64,000 nucleotides of DNA from Pleurocapsa sp. FMAR1 (GTDB lineage Bacteria; Cyanobacteriota; Cyanobacteriia; Cyanobacteriales; Xenococcaceae). Positions within the stretch are counted from its first letter, which is position 1. Each line of letters opens with the position of its first letter. The notes below the pieces were generated by a model. It was not told where the DNA came from, ran no database searches, and saw only the letters and a program-made list of their open reading frames with translations. The stretch is from the NCBI RefSeq assembly GCF_963665995.1, contig NZ_OY762512.1:1426001-1490000 (forward strand), read 5' to 3'. The position numbers and the translations under genes were made by a program. Shown piece after piece: positions 19,417 through 30,388 of this stretch.

Positions 19417-20463
19417 TTAGGGTAATTTCTTCGCTTGCTGCTTCAACTCTTTATATATCTGATACATTTCAGGTAAACGCTTATACATTACAAACAGCTT
19501 ACGATATAGTTTGCTAGGCATATAGGGCATCCCTGAAATCATTTCCCCTGCTGCTACGTTGCCCGTAATCCCTGTTTTTCCTGTAGCAATTACGCGATCG
19601 CCTACCGTCACTTGGTTGGCTACGCCTACCTGTCCCCCTAGCATTACGCCGTTACCAATAATTGCCCCACCCGCTAATCCTACTTGAGATGCTAGGGCGC
19701 AGTTGCGTCCAATTTTACAGCCGTGTCCAATTTGCACTAAATTATCTATTTTAGTGTTCCGCCCAATCATGGTTTCTCCCACCGCAGGGCGATCCACCGC
19801 GCTGTTACAGCCAACCTCTACCCCATCTTCTAGGACAGTGCAGCCAGACTGTTCCATCTTATACCAGCCTGTAGGAGTGGGTACAAAACCAAAGCCTTCT
19901 GAACCTATGGCTGCACCGCTATGAATTACACAGCCAGAGCCTATACTGGTTCGTTCGTGAATAGTACAATTAGCGTGTAGAGTTGTATCGCTGCCAATAC
20001 TCACATCAGGATAAATTACGACATTAGGATGAATGCAAACGCGATCGCCAATAGTCACTCCTGAGTAGATCACTACGTTTGCGCCAATATATACATCTTG
20101 TCCTATTTTAGTATTAAAATCGATAACTGCGGTAGAATGAATACTAGAAGAGGGTTTAAAAGGTTGATAAAATAGAGCGATCGCCTGAGCAAACAATAAT
20201 CTTGGTTGAGCAGTAGCAATCCAGGCAATGCCCTTAGCTGATGCTTGAGTTTGCCAAGTCTCATCTAGAGGCAAAATTAAGGCATCAGCCTTAGTTTCGG
20301 CGATCATCTTCGCAAATTTTCCCCCTTCCACATAGCTTAAAGTACCAGCAGCAGCTTCATCTATAGCAGTAATTCCTGTGATTTGAGGATTCAACTGATT
20401 ATGATTTAAACTATTGTTTTTGGCTACTTGACCTAACTTGATAATGATTTGTTGAAACTGCAT
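19417..20463 (-). CDS. lpxD: UDP-3-O-acylglucosamine N-acyltransferase
   Basis: A 348-residue enzyme of lipid A synthesis that adds the second acyl chain, on nitrogen, to UDP-3-O-acylglucosamine. The N-terminal domain (LSYVEGGKF) is followed by left-handed beta-helix hexapeptide repeats (IGQDVYIGANVVIYSGVTIG) and the catalytic His in QIGHGCKIG. A helical C-terminal tail follows. It acts in the cytoplasm as a trimer. Length is normal. It stands alone here, away from the lpxC/fabZ/lpxA genes with which lpxD often clusters. Confidence 0.93.
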   Translation of the reverse strand: MQFQQIIIKLGQVAKNNSLNHNQLNPQITGITAIDEAAAGTLSYVEGGKFAKMIAETKADALILPLDETWQTQASAKGIAWIATAQPRLLFAQAIALFYQPFKPSSSIHSTAVIDFNTKIGQDVYIGANVVIYSGVTIGDRVCIHPNVVIYPDVSIGSDTTLHANCTIHERTSIGSGCVIHSGAAIGSEGFGFVPTPTGWYKMEQSGCTVLEDGVEVGCNSAVDRPAVGETMIGRNTKIDNLVQIGHGCKIGRNCALASQVGLAGGAIIGNGVMLGGQVGVANQVTVGDRVIATGKTGITGNVAAGEMISGMPYMPSKLYRKLFVMYKRLPEMYQIYKELKQQAKKLP

Positions 20464-20578
20464 TTTATTTTGATCCTAAAAATAATTATTTTCTAATAAA
20501 GCTGTCTTGAGATAATCAAAGCAAAATTTACTTTAAAGCAGCAACACTTATTAATATTTGGCTCAAAAACATAAAATA

Positions 20579-21190
20579 ATGGGATTTTATTCTAATTTAA
20601 TTATTCCTTACTGTATCGAATTTGCTATGTCTGGTTCGACTCTTGAGGAGTATCGCCAGCAGCTTTTAGCAGATGTGTCAGGAGAGATTCTAGAGATTGG
20701 TTTTGGTACGGGTTTGAATTTGCCACACTATCCAGACAATGTGTCCAAAATTACCACTATCGATCCCAATGTGGGGATGCAAAAGCTAGCGCGAGCGCGT
20801 ATTGCTGCTTCTAACATCTCTGTAGACCACAAGGTACTAAATGGAGAAAGTCTACCTATGGCTGACGGTAGCTTTGATTCGGTGGTGTGTACTTGGACGC
20901 TGTGCAGTATTCCTCAAGCAGATAAAGCGATCGCCGAAGTTTATCGTTTACTCAAGCCAGGCGGAAGATTTTTCTTTATTGAACACGGTCTAAGCCAAGA
21001 TCCGAAAATTCAAGCTTGGCAAAATCGTCTTACTCCAATTCAAAAGGCGATCGCCGATGGTTGTCATCTTAATCGCCAGATTAAACATATTGTTCAACAA
21101 AAGTTTAATGATGTAACTATTGAACAGTTTTATGCACCCAAATTGCCTAAAGTAATTGGCTATATGTATCGAGGTATTGCTGTGAAGTAA
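20579..21190 (+). CDS. Class I SAM-dependent methyltransferase
   Basis: About 203 residues with a Rossmann methyltransferase core: motif I EILEIGFGTGLNLPHYP, acidic loop ITTIDPN, and DSVVCTWTLCSIPQADKAIAE followed by RLLKPGGRFFFIEHG. I choose the ATG at 20579 (MGFYSNLIIP); a TTG at 20558 would add seven residues. It resembles methyltransferase type 11 proteins and human METTL7-like enzymes more than MenG. The substrate is unknown. Confidence 0.82.
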   Translation: MGFYSNLIIPYCIEFAMSGSTLEEYRQQLLADVSGEILEIGFGTGLNLPHYPDNVSKITTIDPNVGMQKLARARIAASNISVDHKVLNGESLPMADGSFDSVVCTWTLCSIPQADKAIAEVYRLLKPGGRFFFIEHGLSQDPKIQAWQNRLTPIQKAIADGCHLNRQIKHIVQQKFNDVTIEQFYAPKLPKVIGYMYRGIAVK

Positions 21191-21530
21191 ATAAACAAAA
21201 CAACTTCATAGATTTTGTTAGAAAATAAATGTCCATTAAATTAAATTATTTTTTAGCCTAAACTTTGCTTGATTTGCTCAGACAATAATTCAATAGTTCC
21301 TAAAAAAGCGTTACTAGATTTAGAACTAAAGGCTATAGCTAAAAATTAATAGACAATTTATTATTCTTCTGTATCCTATTTATGGAAAAATTATGATTAG
21401 CCCCATTGTCTCAATCAACACCGAATAAGTTATTTAGCGATCGCCAGATGTCAGAAATAAGTTTTAAACTTATGGCTTTGGTTATTTAAGATCATTAATT
21501 TAGTAATTTAAGTTCCAAAAATAATTAATC
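21191..21530. other. Intergenic region, nothing recognised
   Basis: About 340 bp of AT-rich DNA with one GCGATCGC site near 21438. No ORF, RNA gene or clear hairpin is seen. The ycf54 promoter should lie at its right end. Confidence 0.5.
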
Positions 21531-21860
21531 ATGACCATTTATTATTACGTTGCGGCTAGCCAAAAGTTTTTATTAGAAGAAGAACCTTTTGCAGAGGTAA
21601 TTGAAGAGAGAATTCGTAATTACCAAGAAAGAAACAAAGAAATTGATTTTTGGTTAATTAAGCAGCCTGCTTTTTTAGAAGCACCTGAAATGGCGGATGT
21701 TAAGGCAAAGACCCCCCAACCCTCAGTAGCCGTAGTTACTACTAGTGAACAACTATCTACCTGGCTAAAACTAAGATTAGAGTATGTAGCGACTGGAAAA
21801 TTTGAAGCACCTTCTAACACTATTCCTGAACCTTTAAAATCTTTAGAGCAAGTTGCTTGA
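21531..21860 (+). CDS. ycf54: Ycf54, Mg-protoporphyrin IX monomethyl ester cyclase partner
   Basis: A 109-residue protein very close to cyanobacterial Ycf54 (YYYVAASQKFLLEEEPFAEV, EIDFWLIKQPAFLEAPE, WLKLRLEYVATGKFEAPS). Ycf54 binds and stabilises the oxidative Mg-protoporphyrin monomethyl ester cyclase (AcsF/CycI) that makes the fifth ring of chlorophyll. It works with the cyclase at the membrane but has no catalytic metal site of its own. Length matches the family. menG follows about 110 bp downstream, linking chlorophyll and quinone synthesis in position. Confidence 0.93.
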   Translation: MTIYYYVAASQKFLLEEEPFAEVIEERIRNYQERNKEIDFWLIKQPAFLEAPEMADVKAKTPQPSVAVVTTSEQLSTWLKLRLEYVATGKFEAPSNTIPEPLKSLEQVA

Positions 21861-21972
21861 AAAAAGAGACAGTGACGGTAACGTTTTATAGATTAATAAG
21901 ATTTTTCTGGGTTTTATATTCCGCTTCAAAGCAATGTTATATGATCTGTAAAAACAAGATGCCGACAGATTA

Positions 21973-22683
21973 ATGACCAAAACCCATTCCCCAACAGCAG
22001 CAGAGATAAAGGAAATTTTTGAGCGTATTGCTCCTGTATACGATCGCTTAAACGATCGTCTTAGCTTTGGACAGCATCGAATTTGGAAGCTAATAGCGGT
22101 AAAATGGAGTGAGGCAAAACCAGGAGATCAGGCTCTGGATATTTGCTGTGGTAGCGGAGATTTGGCTTTATTGTTAGCAAAAAAGGTGGGAAAAACAGGT
22201 AAGGTAACAGGATTAGATTTTGCGAGGGAACAACTGGCGATCGCGCGATCGCGACAGATGCTTAAATGCCCTACTGTGCCGATGGAATGGCTAGAGGGAG
22301 ACGCTTTAAATTTGCCCTTTGCTGACAATCAGTTTGACTGTGCCACAATGGGCTATGGCTTGCGGAATGTAACTAATATTTCTCGCTGCCTACAAGAGCT
22401 ATACCGTGTCCTCAAGCCAGGGGCAAGGGCAGCCGTATTAGATTTTCATCGCCCTAGTCAAAGCTGGATGCAAAATTTTCAGCAATGGTATTTAGCGACT
22501 ATTGTTGTGCCTACTGCTGAGAACATGGGCATGAAAGAAGAATATGCCTATCTCAATCCTAGTATTGAGAGATTTCCTAACGGTGCAAAGCAGGTTGAAA
22601 TGTCTAAAATAGCAGGTTTTGAGCAGGCAATTCATTATCCTTTGATGGGAGACATGATGGGGATATTAGTGCTAAGGAAATAG
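21973..22683 (+). CDS. menG: Demethylphylloquinone methyltransferase (MenG/UbiE family)
   Basis: A 236-residue UbiE/COQ5 family methyltransferase. Signatures are IKEIFERIAPVYDRLNDRLSFGQH at the start, motif I LDICCGSGDLALLLAKK, the family signature MGYGLRNVTN and RVLKPGARAAVLDFHRP. In cyanobacteria this enzyme does the last methylation of phylloquinone, the photosystem I quinone, and may serve other quinones. It lies between ycf54 and a DUF445 gene, all on the same strand, possibly in one transcript. Confidence 0.93.
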   Translation: MTKTHSPTAAEIKEIFERIAPVYDRLNDRLSFGQHRIWKLIAVKWSEAKPGDQALDICCGSGDLALLLAKKVGKTGKVTGLDFAREQLAIARSRQMLKCPTVPMEWLEGDALNLPFADNQFDCATMGYGLRNVTNISRCLQELYRVLKPGARAAVLDFHRPSQSWMQNFQQWYLATIVVPTAENMGMKEEYAYLNPSIERFPNGAKQVEMSKIAGFEQAIHYPLMGDMMGILVLRK

Positions 22684-22742
22684 AATAGGATATAGAATTA
22701 ACTTTTGCTGTTTAAACTTTATTACCGATTCAATATACTGCT

Positions 22743-23972
22743 TTGGCACTAGCGAATCTCTGGATATTTTTTGTTCCCCCCATAGCTGGAAGCATTATTG
22801 GCTATTTCACCAATGATATAGCTATCAAAATGCTTTTTCGTCCATATAAAGCTATTTATATTGGCAAACGCAAGCTACCTTTTACACCTGGCTTAATTCC
22901 TGGTAATCAAGAGCGTTTAGCTCAGAAAGTCTCTGATACGATTATGGGTACGTTACTTACTCCAGGAGAACTTCAAAAGCTAGCTCAACGACTTTTGGCA
23001 ACTGAACGTATTGAAGGAGCAATCTTATGGCTTTTGAAACTGGCACTTGACCAAGTTAGATCAGATCGAGAGCAAAAGACGGCTAAAATTTTGGCTAACA
23101 TTCTCCATGATTCATTTAGTCAATCTTTACCTCGACTTTTAAAAGTATTAGCCAGAAAAGACGATTTCTTAGAAGCTCAAACCAATCAGATTTTTGAGCA
23201 AATACTGCTTGATTTTCAGTTAAAAGACGATCAGGCTAAGAAATTTTCTGATTGGTTACTCGGTTCGGTACTACCTGCCGATACTATTCGCCGAGCAATG
23301 ATTGATTTTCTAAGCGATCGCAACATCAAAATTATTGATGAAGGTTTTCGCGAAAAAACTAGCGGTACATATTGGGTAGTTGCTAATTTATTTGGTTTAC
23401 GCAATAGCCTAATACGGCTTCGTTCTTTTTGCCTGGATGAACCAGAAATTAGTAATGCTAGGCTTGAAGAATTAACCTACTCGCTACAAATTCGCGATCG
23501 CATCAAAAACTGGCTGAAAAATCTTTCCCTGCAAAATCTACCCGTCTCTACGGTTAGACAACTTCGTAAAACTGTACAAGAGGCAGTGCGCAATTACATC
23601 AGAGAAGAAGGAGGCGATGTAATAGTTCGTCTGGGCGACTCTGTAGAATGGGAAAACTTAGCTGCGTTGATCCTCAAGCGTCTTCAATCTTCGCCTACGG
23701 TTAATGATTCCTTAGAAATAATTAGCCAAGAATTAGCTTTAGTTCTAGAACGTTACCTGGAAAAAGACCTAGAAAAGCTAGTAACCGAAGCTATACCCAT
23801 TCTCTCAATTGATCGGGTAATCATAGATCGGATTTCTGCCACCACACCCGAAGAATTAGAAACCGCAGTTCAGGGTATTGTAAAAAATGAACTTCAGGCT
23901 ATCGTTAATTTGGGGGGCGTATTAGGATTTATTGTGGGGCTATTGCAAACGGTTATTTTATTTTTTAACTAG
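22743..23972 (+). CDS. DUF445 family membrane-associated protein
   Basis: A 409-residue protein with an N-terminal hydrophobic segment ([19 protein letters not shown]), the DUF445 signature [29 protein letters not shown], a long helical middle, and a C-terminal membrane helix ([19 protein letters not shown]). Family function is unknown; these proteins are widespread in cyanobacteria and Firmicutes. The start is TTG at 22743, chosen because the family begins right before the first helix. It follows menG by 59 bp. Confidence 0.82.
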   Translation: MALANLWIFFVPPIAGSIIGYFTNDIAIKMLFRPYKAIYIGKRKLPFTPGLIPGNQERLAQKVSDTIMGTLLTPGELQKLAQRLLATERIEGAILWLLKLALDQVRSDREQKTAKILANILHDSFSQSLPRLLKVLARKDDFLEAQTNQIFEQILLDFQLKDDQAKKFSDWLLGSVLPADTIRRAMIDFLSDRNIKIIDEGFREKTSGTYWVVANLFGLRNSLIRLRSFCLDEPEISNARLEELTYSLQIRDRIKNWLKNLSLQNLPVSTVRQLRKTVQEAVRNYIREEGGDVIVRLGDSVEWENLAALILKRLQSSPTVNDSLEIISQELALVLERYLEKDLEKLVTEAIPILSIDRVIIDRISATTPEELETAVQGIVKNELQAIVNLGGVLGFIVGLLQTVILFFN

Positions 23973-24120
23973 CTGCTAATAATTAACGTCTGATGTGGAT
24001 TAACTTTCTTTTTTATTTTAAAGAAAACCTACATATTTTAGTAAAAAGATTCCTTGTTTAAATTAAACTCAGGCAGGCTCAGACTCTAGCTAATTATAAA
24101 AAGAATCGATGTTAATGTTT

Positions 24121-24193
24121 ACGTCAGGGGCTTGGGGAGGGCGTAACGTCCCCAATGGGACGGCGCTTATAAAGGGGCGAATGCATTCGCCCC
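24121..24193. repeat. Short palindromic repeats after the DUF445 gene
   Basis: GGGGCGAATG followed by its exact reverse complement (24174-24193) is a perfect 20-bp palindrome. Just before it, GGACGTTACGCCC-type sequence (inverted) appears near 24138-24153. They resemble the GGGCGAAC palindromes at 1804 and 26179 and probably belong to a REP-like family. Confidence 0.6.
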
Positions 24194-24285
24194 ACAGCAC
24201 CTTGGGTTTGGGGGGCTAGTCCCCCAATATTCAGTAATGGTTTTTACAAACCAATTTCATTTAGAAGCGAGAATAAGCATTTTTT

Positions 24286-24510
24286 TCTTGGTCAGCATTC
24301 CCTTGCTAGGTGAGCATTCCCTTGCGTCTTACGCCGACGCGGGGTCTCACCTCTGACGGCGACGCGGTGAGACAGTTGCGTTGCGGTGAAGCAGTTTCTT
24401 TAAGCGGGGTTCCCCCCGTTGCGAGACAGTCCGTTGCGCGGGTTTCCCGCGTTGAAGGAACTGTCGAGGGCGAGCAAACTGTTGAACCCTTTAGGGGGTC
24501 TGACCGCTAA
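24286..24510 (+). repeat. GC-rich repeat block upstream of gltX
   Basis: A mosaic of the same GC-rich modules seen at 16555-16930, 32724 and 38408: GCATTCCCTTGCGTCTTACG with GACGCGGGGTC, GAGACAGTTGCGTTGCGG, CGCGGGTTTCCCGCGTTG and AACTGTCGAGGG. The last two form the left and right ends of the 120-bp element at 38408. The 670-bp gap 23973-24640 otherwise contains no gene. Confidence 0.8.
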
Positions 24511-24640
24511 TTCACATTAGGCGTAATTAAGACCTCTTCTTGTGATTATCAGCCATTTTTATTCGAGAGATGTTACTCAATCTCGCTACAATGGATGACT
24601 ACAGGCAAATAAAAAATTAATTTCAAGTAAGAGGTATTTT

Positions 24641-26092
24641 GTGAGTGTTAGAGTAAGGATTGCTCCTTCACCAACAGGGAATTTACATATCGGCACGGCG
24701 CGGACAGCAGTGTTTAATTGGCTGTTTGCCCATCGTCATCAAGGCGTATTTGTTTTACGGGTAGAAGATACAGATGCAGCGCGATCGCGCCCTGAATATA
24801 CGGAAAACATTAAATCAGGATTAGAATGGCTAGGCTTAAATTGGGATGAAGGACCATTTTTCCAAACCCAGCGTTTGGATCAGTATCAGCAAGCTATACA
24901 AACTCTACTGGACAAAGGTTTAGCTTATCCTTGCTACTGTAGCCCTGAAGAATTAGACGAAATGCGGGAAACTCAACAAGCCAAGGGACAAGCCCCTGGT
25001 TATGATAATCGTCACCGCAATTTATCCCCCTCGGAAAAAGAGAAATTTGAGGCAGAAGGACGCAAGCCCGTAATTCGTTTCAAAATAGACGGCGATCGCG
25101 CTATTGCCTGGAAAGATGTGATCAGAGATACCGTCACTTGGCAGGGTTGTGACTTGGGAGGCGATATGGTAATTGCCCGCGCAGCCGAGAATGACGAGCC
25201 TTATGGACAGGCTTTGTATAATCTGGCAGTAGTTGTAGATGATATAGACATGAACATCTCCCACGTCATTCGGGGAGAAGATCATATTGCCAACACTGCT
25301 AAACAAATTTTGCTTTACGAAGCATTGGCTGAAGAAATTCCGATCTTTGCCCATACTCCTTTAATTCTCAATGAAGAAGGGCGCAAGCTGTCTAAACGTG
25401 ATGGCGTGACTTCCATTGATGATTTTCGTAAAATGGGCTTTTTACCCGAAGCATTAGTTAACTACATGACTCTTTTGGGGTGGACTTTTCCTGACTCTAC
25501 TAAAGAGATTTTTACTTTAGAAGAAGCGGCGCAAGAATTTGATTTAGACCGAGTTAATAAAGCAGGAGCAAAATTTGACTGGGATAAATTAGATTGGCTC
25601 AATAGTCAATATCTCCATCAAATGTCTGCTGATAAGTTAACTGATTTGCTAATTCCCCATTGGCAAGAAGCTGGATACGCTGTAGATAAGATGGATCGAG
25701 ATTGGTTAGAAAAGTTGACGGCATTAACTGCACCTACTCTCAATCGTTTAACCGATGTAATTAAAGAAACCAGCGTCTTTTTTGTTGACTCAGTTGAATA
25801 TAGCTCTGAGGCAATGGATTTACTCCAGCAAGAAGGTGTGGCAACAGTAATTACTGAAATTGCCGAACAAGTAAACAACACTGACAGCATAGGCGAAGAT
25901 GATGCACAAGCTCTAATCAAGCAAGTCACCAAAAGCCAAAAAGTCAAAAAAGGCTTGGTAATGCGATCGCTACGCGCAAGTTTGACAGGCGAATTACACG
26001 GTCCCGATCTAACTCAAACTTGGTTGTTACTCAATCAGTTAGGGACAGACAAAACCCGTCTTCAGCAAACTTTAGATAAGATTGCAGGTTAA
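24641..26092 (+). CDS. gltX: Glutamyl-tRNA synthetase
   Basis: A 483-residue class I aminoacyl-tRNA synthetase that charges tRNA-Glu; in cyanobacteria it also supplies glutamyl-tRNA for Gln-tRNA formation and for chlorophyll and heme synthesis. The HIGH-type motif ([14 protein letters not shown]) is at residue 9 and the KMSKS-type motif (KLSKRDG) near 250. The C-terminal helical anticodon-binding part is complete. Length is normal. GTG start at 24641 with a GAGG ribosome site 10 bases upstream. Confidence 0.97.
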   Translation: MSVRVRIAPSPTGNLHIGTARTAVFNWLFAHRHQGVFVLRVEDTDAARSRPEYTENIKSGLEWLGLNWDEGPFFQTQRLDQYQQAIQTLLDKGLAYPCYCSPEELDEMRETQQAKGQAPGYDNRHRNLSPSEKEKFEAEGRKPVIRFKIDGDRAIAWKDVIRDTVTWQGCDLGGDMVIARAAENDEPYGQALYNLAVVVDDIDMNISHVIRGEDHIANTAKQILLYEALAEEIPIFAHTPLILNEEGRKLSKRDGVTSIDDFRKMGFLPEALVNYMTLLGWTFPDSTKEIFTLEEAAQEFDLDRVNKAGAKFDWDKLDWLNSQYLHQMSADKLTDLLIPHWQEAGYAVDKMDRDWLEKLTALTAPTLNRLTDVIKETSVFFVDSVEYSSEAMDLLQQEGVATVITEIAEQVNNTDSIGEDDAQALIKQVTKSQKVKKGLVMRSLRASLTGELHGPDLTQTWLLLNQLGTDKTRLQQTLDKIAG

Positions 26093-26178
26093 AAACTAGT
26101 TGACCAACGGTTAGAAATTATTTCGCTACTGTATAACGGAATAATTTTTAACTAAAAAGACAGTTAATACTTCTGTAC

Positions 26179-26198
26179 GGGCGAACAGCGGTTCGCCC
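26179..26198. repeat. GGGCGAAC palindrome, second copy
   Basis: GGGCGAAC, loop AGCG, GTTCGCCC: identical to the palindrome at 1804-1823. It lies between gltX and cbiD. Confidence 0.8.
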
Positions 26199-26224
26199 AT
26201 AACTGACATCTAATTTTACTAATA

Positions 26225-27328
26225 ATGTCTACTGGATATACCTTACCTGTCTTTGCCTGTGCTAGTGCGATCGCTGCTTTACGCCATCTTCATCAAGAAT
26301 CACCTCAAGCTACGGTCAAAGTAAATTTAATTAAACCAGCCCAGATAGTAGATATTGCTGTTGAACAGGTGGCAAAAGTTGATGAATATACAGCGATCGC
26401 CATAACTCGTAGCGATCCTGGCGATCACCTGGATTTAACTCGTAATACCCCTATCTGGGCAAAGGTAAGCCTGAATAATTCTAATTTTGAGCAAATTACC
26501 ATCAAAGGAGGTGAAGGTATTGGTCATTATGGTGAGAATCAGGCAGCAATTTATAGTTATGCCCAAGAATTAATTATAGAAAATATTAAACCTTTGCTTC
26601 AAAGTAATCAAAGCATTGAAATAACTATTATTATGCCCGAAGGACAAAGACTGGCTAAACGCACCTCAAATGAAGCCTTTGGAGTAGTAGAAGGATTATC
26701 TTTGTTAGGGACAACAGGAATTGTTCAGCCATTAACTGCTCTTAGTCAGCTAGAAGAATATCAGACTCAAATTAGGGAAAAGGCAGCTTTGTATGATTTT
26801 TTAGTCTTTTGTATTGGTGAAAATGGTATCGATCTGGCGCAAAGATCGGGCATAGATTCCCAAAGAATTATCAAAACCGCTAACTGGCTAGGTTCAATGT
26901 TAGTAACCGCAGGCTTTGCAGAAGTGAAGTCCATTTTGCTATTTGGTTATCACGGTAAGCTGATCAAGTTAGCTGGGGGCATTTTTCACACCCATAATCA
27001 TCTTGCTGATGGCAGACTAGAGATTTTAACCGCTTATTGTGCCAAGCTGGGTTTGCCCCAGGCTGAAGCGATTAAAATTCTTGAATGTTCTACTACTGAA
27101 TCTGCTTTGAACCTGCTGCGGGAATTGGACTCAGGCAATGAACAAGATTTTAGCTGGAGCGATCTAGTTTATGAAGAACTTACTCAGGCGATCGATCTAA
27201 AATCTCAGGCATATATTCGCAAGTATACTGAAAAGAAACTTAGCGTTGGCTCGGTATTATTCGATCGCCAGAGAAACATCATCAAAAAAAGCAAGAATGC
27301 TCTTCTTTTGCTGCCCAATCTATGTTAA
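26225..27328 (+). CDS. cbiD: Cobalt-precorrin-5B (C1)-methyltransferase
   Basis: A 367-residue CbiD of the anaerobic cobalamin pathway. It methylates C1 of cobalt-precorrin-5B with SAM. Family features seen: GYTLPVFACASAIAALRHL at the start, VEQVAKVDEYTAIAITRSDPGDHLD, the GGEGIGHYG loop, and LFGYHGKLIKLAGGIFHTHNHLADGR in the C-terminal half. Length is normal. No other cobalamin gene is nearby, which is common for cyanobacteria. guaA follows about 155 bp downstream. Confidence 0.92.
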   Translation: MSTGYTLPVFACASAIAALRHLHQESPQATVKVNLIKPAQIVDIAVEQVAKVDEYTAIAITRSDPGDHLDLTRNTPIWAKVSLNNSNFEQITIKGGEGIGHYGENQAAIYSYAQELIIENIKPLLQSNQSIEITIIMPEGQRLAKRTSNEAFGVVEGLSLLGTTGIVQPLTALSQLEEYQTQIREKAALYDFLVFCIGENGIDLAQRSGIDSQRIIKTANWLGSMLVTAGFAEVKSILLFGYHGKLIKLAGGIFHTHNHLADGRLEILTAYCAKLGLPQAEAIKILECSTTESALNLLRELDSGNEQDFSWSDLVYEELTQAIDLKSQAYIRKYTEKKLSVGSVLFDRQRNIIKKSKNALLLLPNLC

Positions 27329-27485
27329 CCTGTTAAGAATATTTATAGCACTTTATATCTAGAGCTTGACCCTGTTGGATCGTAACTCTTCAGATACAAG
27401 AATGGCATAAAAGCCAATAATTATTTACACTTTCTTACTTAATTACCTACATTCCCATTACCTACACAGACTTTACTAGAGTATA

Positions 27486-29114
27486 GTGACTATCCAGACA
27501 GAATCAATCTCCCCTAGCAATGAGACTTTATCTCCTAAGTCTTTGGTAAATAAAACTAATCGCCAGAAAATAATCATTATTGATTTTGGTTCTCAATACT
27601 CTGAATTGATTGCTCGTAGAATACGAGAAACTCAAGTGTATTCAGAAGTTTTATCTTATCGAACTACTGCCGCTCAGCTTCGCGAAATAAATCCTCAAGG
27701 AATTATTCTTTCTGGTGGACCTAGTTCAGTATACGACGATCATGCTCCTAAATGCGATCCTGAAATCTGGAATTTAAACATTCCTATTTTTGGCGTATGC
27801 TACGGAATGCAGCTAATGGTCAAGCAACTGGGCGGTACGGTAGAAAAAGCTAAATTAGGCGAATATGGTAAAGCACCACTGTTTATCGAAGACCCCACAG
27901 ACCTGCTAACTAATGTCGAGTCTGGATCTACCATGTGGATGAGTCATGGAGACTCCTGCATTAAGCTTCCAGAAGGATTTTCTATTTTAGCATATACCAA
28001 AAATACTCCCTGTGCTGCGATTTCCAATCCTGAGAAAAAGCTTTTCGGCGTACAGTTTCACCCTGAAGTAGTGCATTCAATTGGTGGGATCGCTTTAATT
28101 CGTAATTTTGTTTATCATGTCTGCGAATGTGAACCAACCTGGACAACAGAAGCCTTTGTCGAGGAGTCAATTCGAGATATTCGCGCTAAAGTTGGTAATA
28201 AACGAGTTTTATTGGCTCTTTCTGGAGGGGTTGATTCTTCTACCTTGGCTTTCCTACTCCATAGAGCCATTGGCGATCAGTTGACCTGTATGTTTATCGA
28301 TCAGGGGTTCATGCGTAAAGGTGAACCAGAAAGACTGGTAGAAATATTTAAAAATAAGTTCTTGATTCCTGTAGAATATGTCATGGCTCGCGATCGCTTT
28401 TTAAAACAGGTAGAGGGTGTAAACGATCCCGAACTTAAGCGTCGTCGTATTGGGCATGAGTTTATCAAAGTTTTTGAAGAAGAGTCAAAAAAATTAGGGC
28501 CTTTTGATTATTTGGCACAGGGAACTCTTTATCCTGATGTAATTGAGTCTGCTGATACCAATGTTGACCCCAAAACAGGTGAAAGAGTAGCAGTCAAAAT
28601 CAAAAGCCATCATAACGTTGGTGGTTTACCCAAAGATTTACGCTTTAAATTAGTTGAGCCTTTACGAAAGCTATTTAAAGACGAGGTGCGTAATGTTGCC
28701 CGCGCTATTGGTTTGCCAAAAGAAATTGTGCATCGTCATCCCTTCCCAGGACCAGGTTTAGCAATTCGGATTGTTGGGGAGGTTACTGCCGAAAGACTGA
28801 ACATTCTGCGGGATGCTGATTTTATTGTTCGCGATGAAATTAGTAAACAGGGTATGTACCATGACTACTGGCAAGCCTTTGCGGTGCTATTGCCAATTCG
28901 CAGCGTTGGAGTAATGGGAGATAAACGCACCTATGCTCATCCAATTGTGCTGCGCTTTATTACCAGTGAAGACGGCATGACCGCAGATTGGTCAAGAGTA
29001 CCTTATGATTTATTAGAAACTATTTCTAATCGAATTGTCAACGAGGTAAAAGGAGTAAATCGTGTTGTTTACGATATTACCTCCAAACCCCCAGGGACAA
29101 TTGAGTGGGAGTAG
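27486..29114 (+). CDS. guaA: GMP synthase (glutamine-hydrolysing)
   Basis: A 542-residue enzyme converting XMP to GMP with glutamine and ATP. The N-terminal class I amidotransferase has the catalytic Cys in [10 protein letters not shown] and the His/Glu of VQFHPEV. The ATP pyrophosphatase domain has [11 protein letters not shown]. The C-terminal dimerisation domain ends in [10 protein letters not shown]. Start is GTG at 27486. The N-terminal extension of about 25 residues before the amidotransferase is usual for cyanobacteria. Confidence 0.97.
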   Translation: MTIQTESISPSNETLSPKSLVNKTNRQKIIIIDFGSQYSELIARRIRETQVYSEVLSYRTTAAQLREINPQGIILSGGPSSVYDDHAPKCDPEIWNLNIPIFGVCYGMQLMVKQLGGTVEKAKLGEYGKAPLFIEDPTDLLTNVESGSTMWMSHGDSCIKLPEGFSILAYTKNTPCAAISNPEKKLFGVQFHPEVVHSIGGIALIRNFVYHVCECEPTWTTEAFVEESIRDIRAKVGNKRVLLALSGGVDSSTLAFLLHRAIGDQLTCMFIDQGFMRKGEPERLVEIFKNKFLIPVEYVMARDRFLKQVEGVNDPELKRRRIGHEFIKVFEEESKKLGPFDYLAQGTLYPDVIESADTNVDPKTGERVAVKIKSHHNVGGLPKDLRFKLVEPLRKLFKDEVRNVARAIGLPKEIVHRHPFPGPGLAIRIVGEVTAERLNILRDADFIVRDEISKQGMYHDYWQAFAVLLPIRSVGVMGDKRTYAHPIVLRFITSEDGMTADWSRVPYDLLETISNRIVNEVKGVNRVVYDITSKPPGTIEWE

Positions 29115-29254
29115 GTTTTGAGAGATGAGGGACAAAGGCGCACTTCCACATATAAGAATTAGCTCACAAAGGTAGGGTTTTTTACAAAGATGTGATGTGA
29201 GTAAAGGCTCAAAAATAAGGTATGAGTAGAGTCAAAAGTTATGTAGTGGCTTTA

Positions 29255-29431
29255 TTAGTAGCGATCGCTGGGAAAGATAAAGTTTTCTGGCTCTAGAATC
29301 ATAAATCGCTGAAATCTTTTTGTTTCTGGTGTGCCGATGGCTTCAGTTAATGCAGCCTGAATTGCATAAGATAAAGCAAAACGCTTAGGCTTTATATTTT
29401 CTCGTAATCCATATATTTTGACTTGAGGCAT
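29255..29431 (-). pseudogene. Truncated tautomerase-family gene
   Basis: Leftward from ATG 29431 the frame reads MPQVKIYGLRENIKPKR and ends after 58 residues at FIFPSDRY and TAA. The start resembles 4-oxalocrotonate tautomerase-like proteins, in which FIYPSDRS is followed by a further beta-strand (YTIIEISMFEGRS). That part is gone, so this is probably a 3'-truncated relic. It would retain the start Met-Pro; in true tautomerases Pro1 is the catalytic base. It sits between guaA and the IS4-type element. Confidence 0.55.
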
Positions 29432-29731
29432 CTACTTTTTTACTTTAATTTCTCACCATACTTTAGCGGAAAAATTGCAGTTTTCAGCAGGTTTCTGATT
29501 GCCAGTGTGTAGTTTAAACAAAACAAATTTAAATTACTTTAATCGTTGATGCCTGGTTGACTGACAAAAGATGAAGAGAAAAACCTGAGAATAGAGATTC
29601 AGTAAAGAGTTGAGGGATTGACACAAAGCAAGGGGAGTCAGCACTCTGAGATTAGATACCACTCATAATTTCAGAATACTGTGAATCAAAACTCCCGTCT
29701 CTACAATGCCTTGAATCAATGGATGAGTCAA

Positions 29732-30360
29732 TAGAAGTTTGAAGACAGAAGTATGAAGGCGCGAAGTTTCAAGTTTGTTCGAGGGCTTGTACCTCATACG
29801 AAGGAAGAAGTTTGAAGTTTGAAGGAAGAAGGAATTCGGAATTCGGGAAGGATTTTTTGTAGCTCATACCTCACACCTCATACTTCGCGCTGTTTTACTT
29901 CATACCTCATACACAGGGCTATCGCCCAGATCGTCCGTCCTTCGGACGACTTCGATGCTTCGCATCGTGTAGGGCGAAGCCCTGGTACCTCTACCAAACT
30001 AAGAGCGATCGTGAACGACGGGGCTTGCAACTATAGTGGAACAAAGGACTTGTCCGCATGTAGGAGGAAGTAGCTGTTTACGAAGTTTGAAGGAAGAAGT
30101 TTGAAGGAAGAAGGAAGAAAGATTTTTTGTACCTCATACGAAGGAAGAAGTAGCTGTTTTACTTCATACTTCATACCTCATACTTCATACTTCATGCAGC
30201 TGTTTTACTTCATACACGGACTCTCTGTCCGTCGCCGTTCCCGAGGAGACGTCGGAACGCAGAGAGCGTTCACCTCACACTTCGCGCCACAGGGCTATCG
30301 CCCAGATCGTCCGTCCTTCGGACGACTTCGATGCTTCGCATCGTGTAGGGCGAAGCCCTG
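29732..30360 (+). repeat. Hairpin-rich 629-bp element, copy A (inserted in transposase)
   Basis: It begins right after GTCAA (29727-29731) and ends right before GTCAAGCTACT (30361). From left to right it contains purine-rich repeats (GAAGTTTGAAG, GAAGGAAGAA), pyrimidine-rich repeats (ACTTCATAC, CCTCATAC) that are their rough complements, a 71-bp three-way-junction module (29914-29984), about 100 bp of unique sequence, more purine/pyrimidine repeats, a CTCTCTG...CAGAGAG hairpin module (30221-30266) and a second 71-bp module (30290-30360). It has no terminal inverted repeats and no believable gene. Copy B at 31163 is nearly identical, differing mainly in short-repeat number. Confidence 0.85.
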
Positions 30361-30388
30361 GTCAAGCTACTGACTGGTTACATTTATG

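Noticed and set aside
24310-24510. 66-residue ORF before gltX
   Set aside because: Encoded by GC-rich repeat modules; Arg/Val/Gly-rich composition is a by-product.
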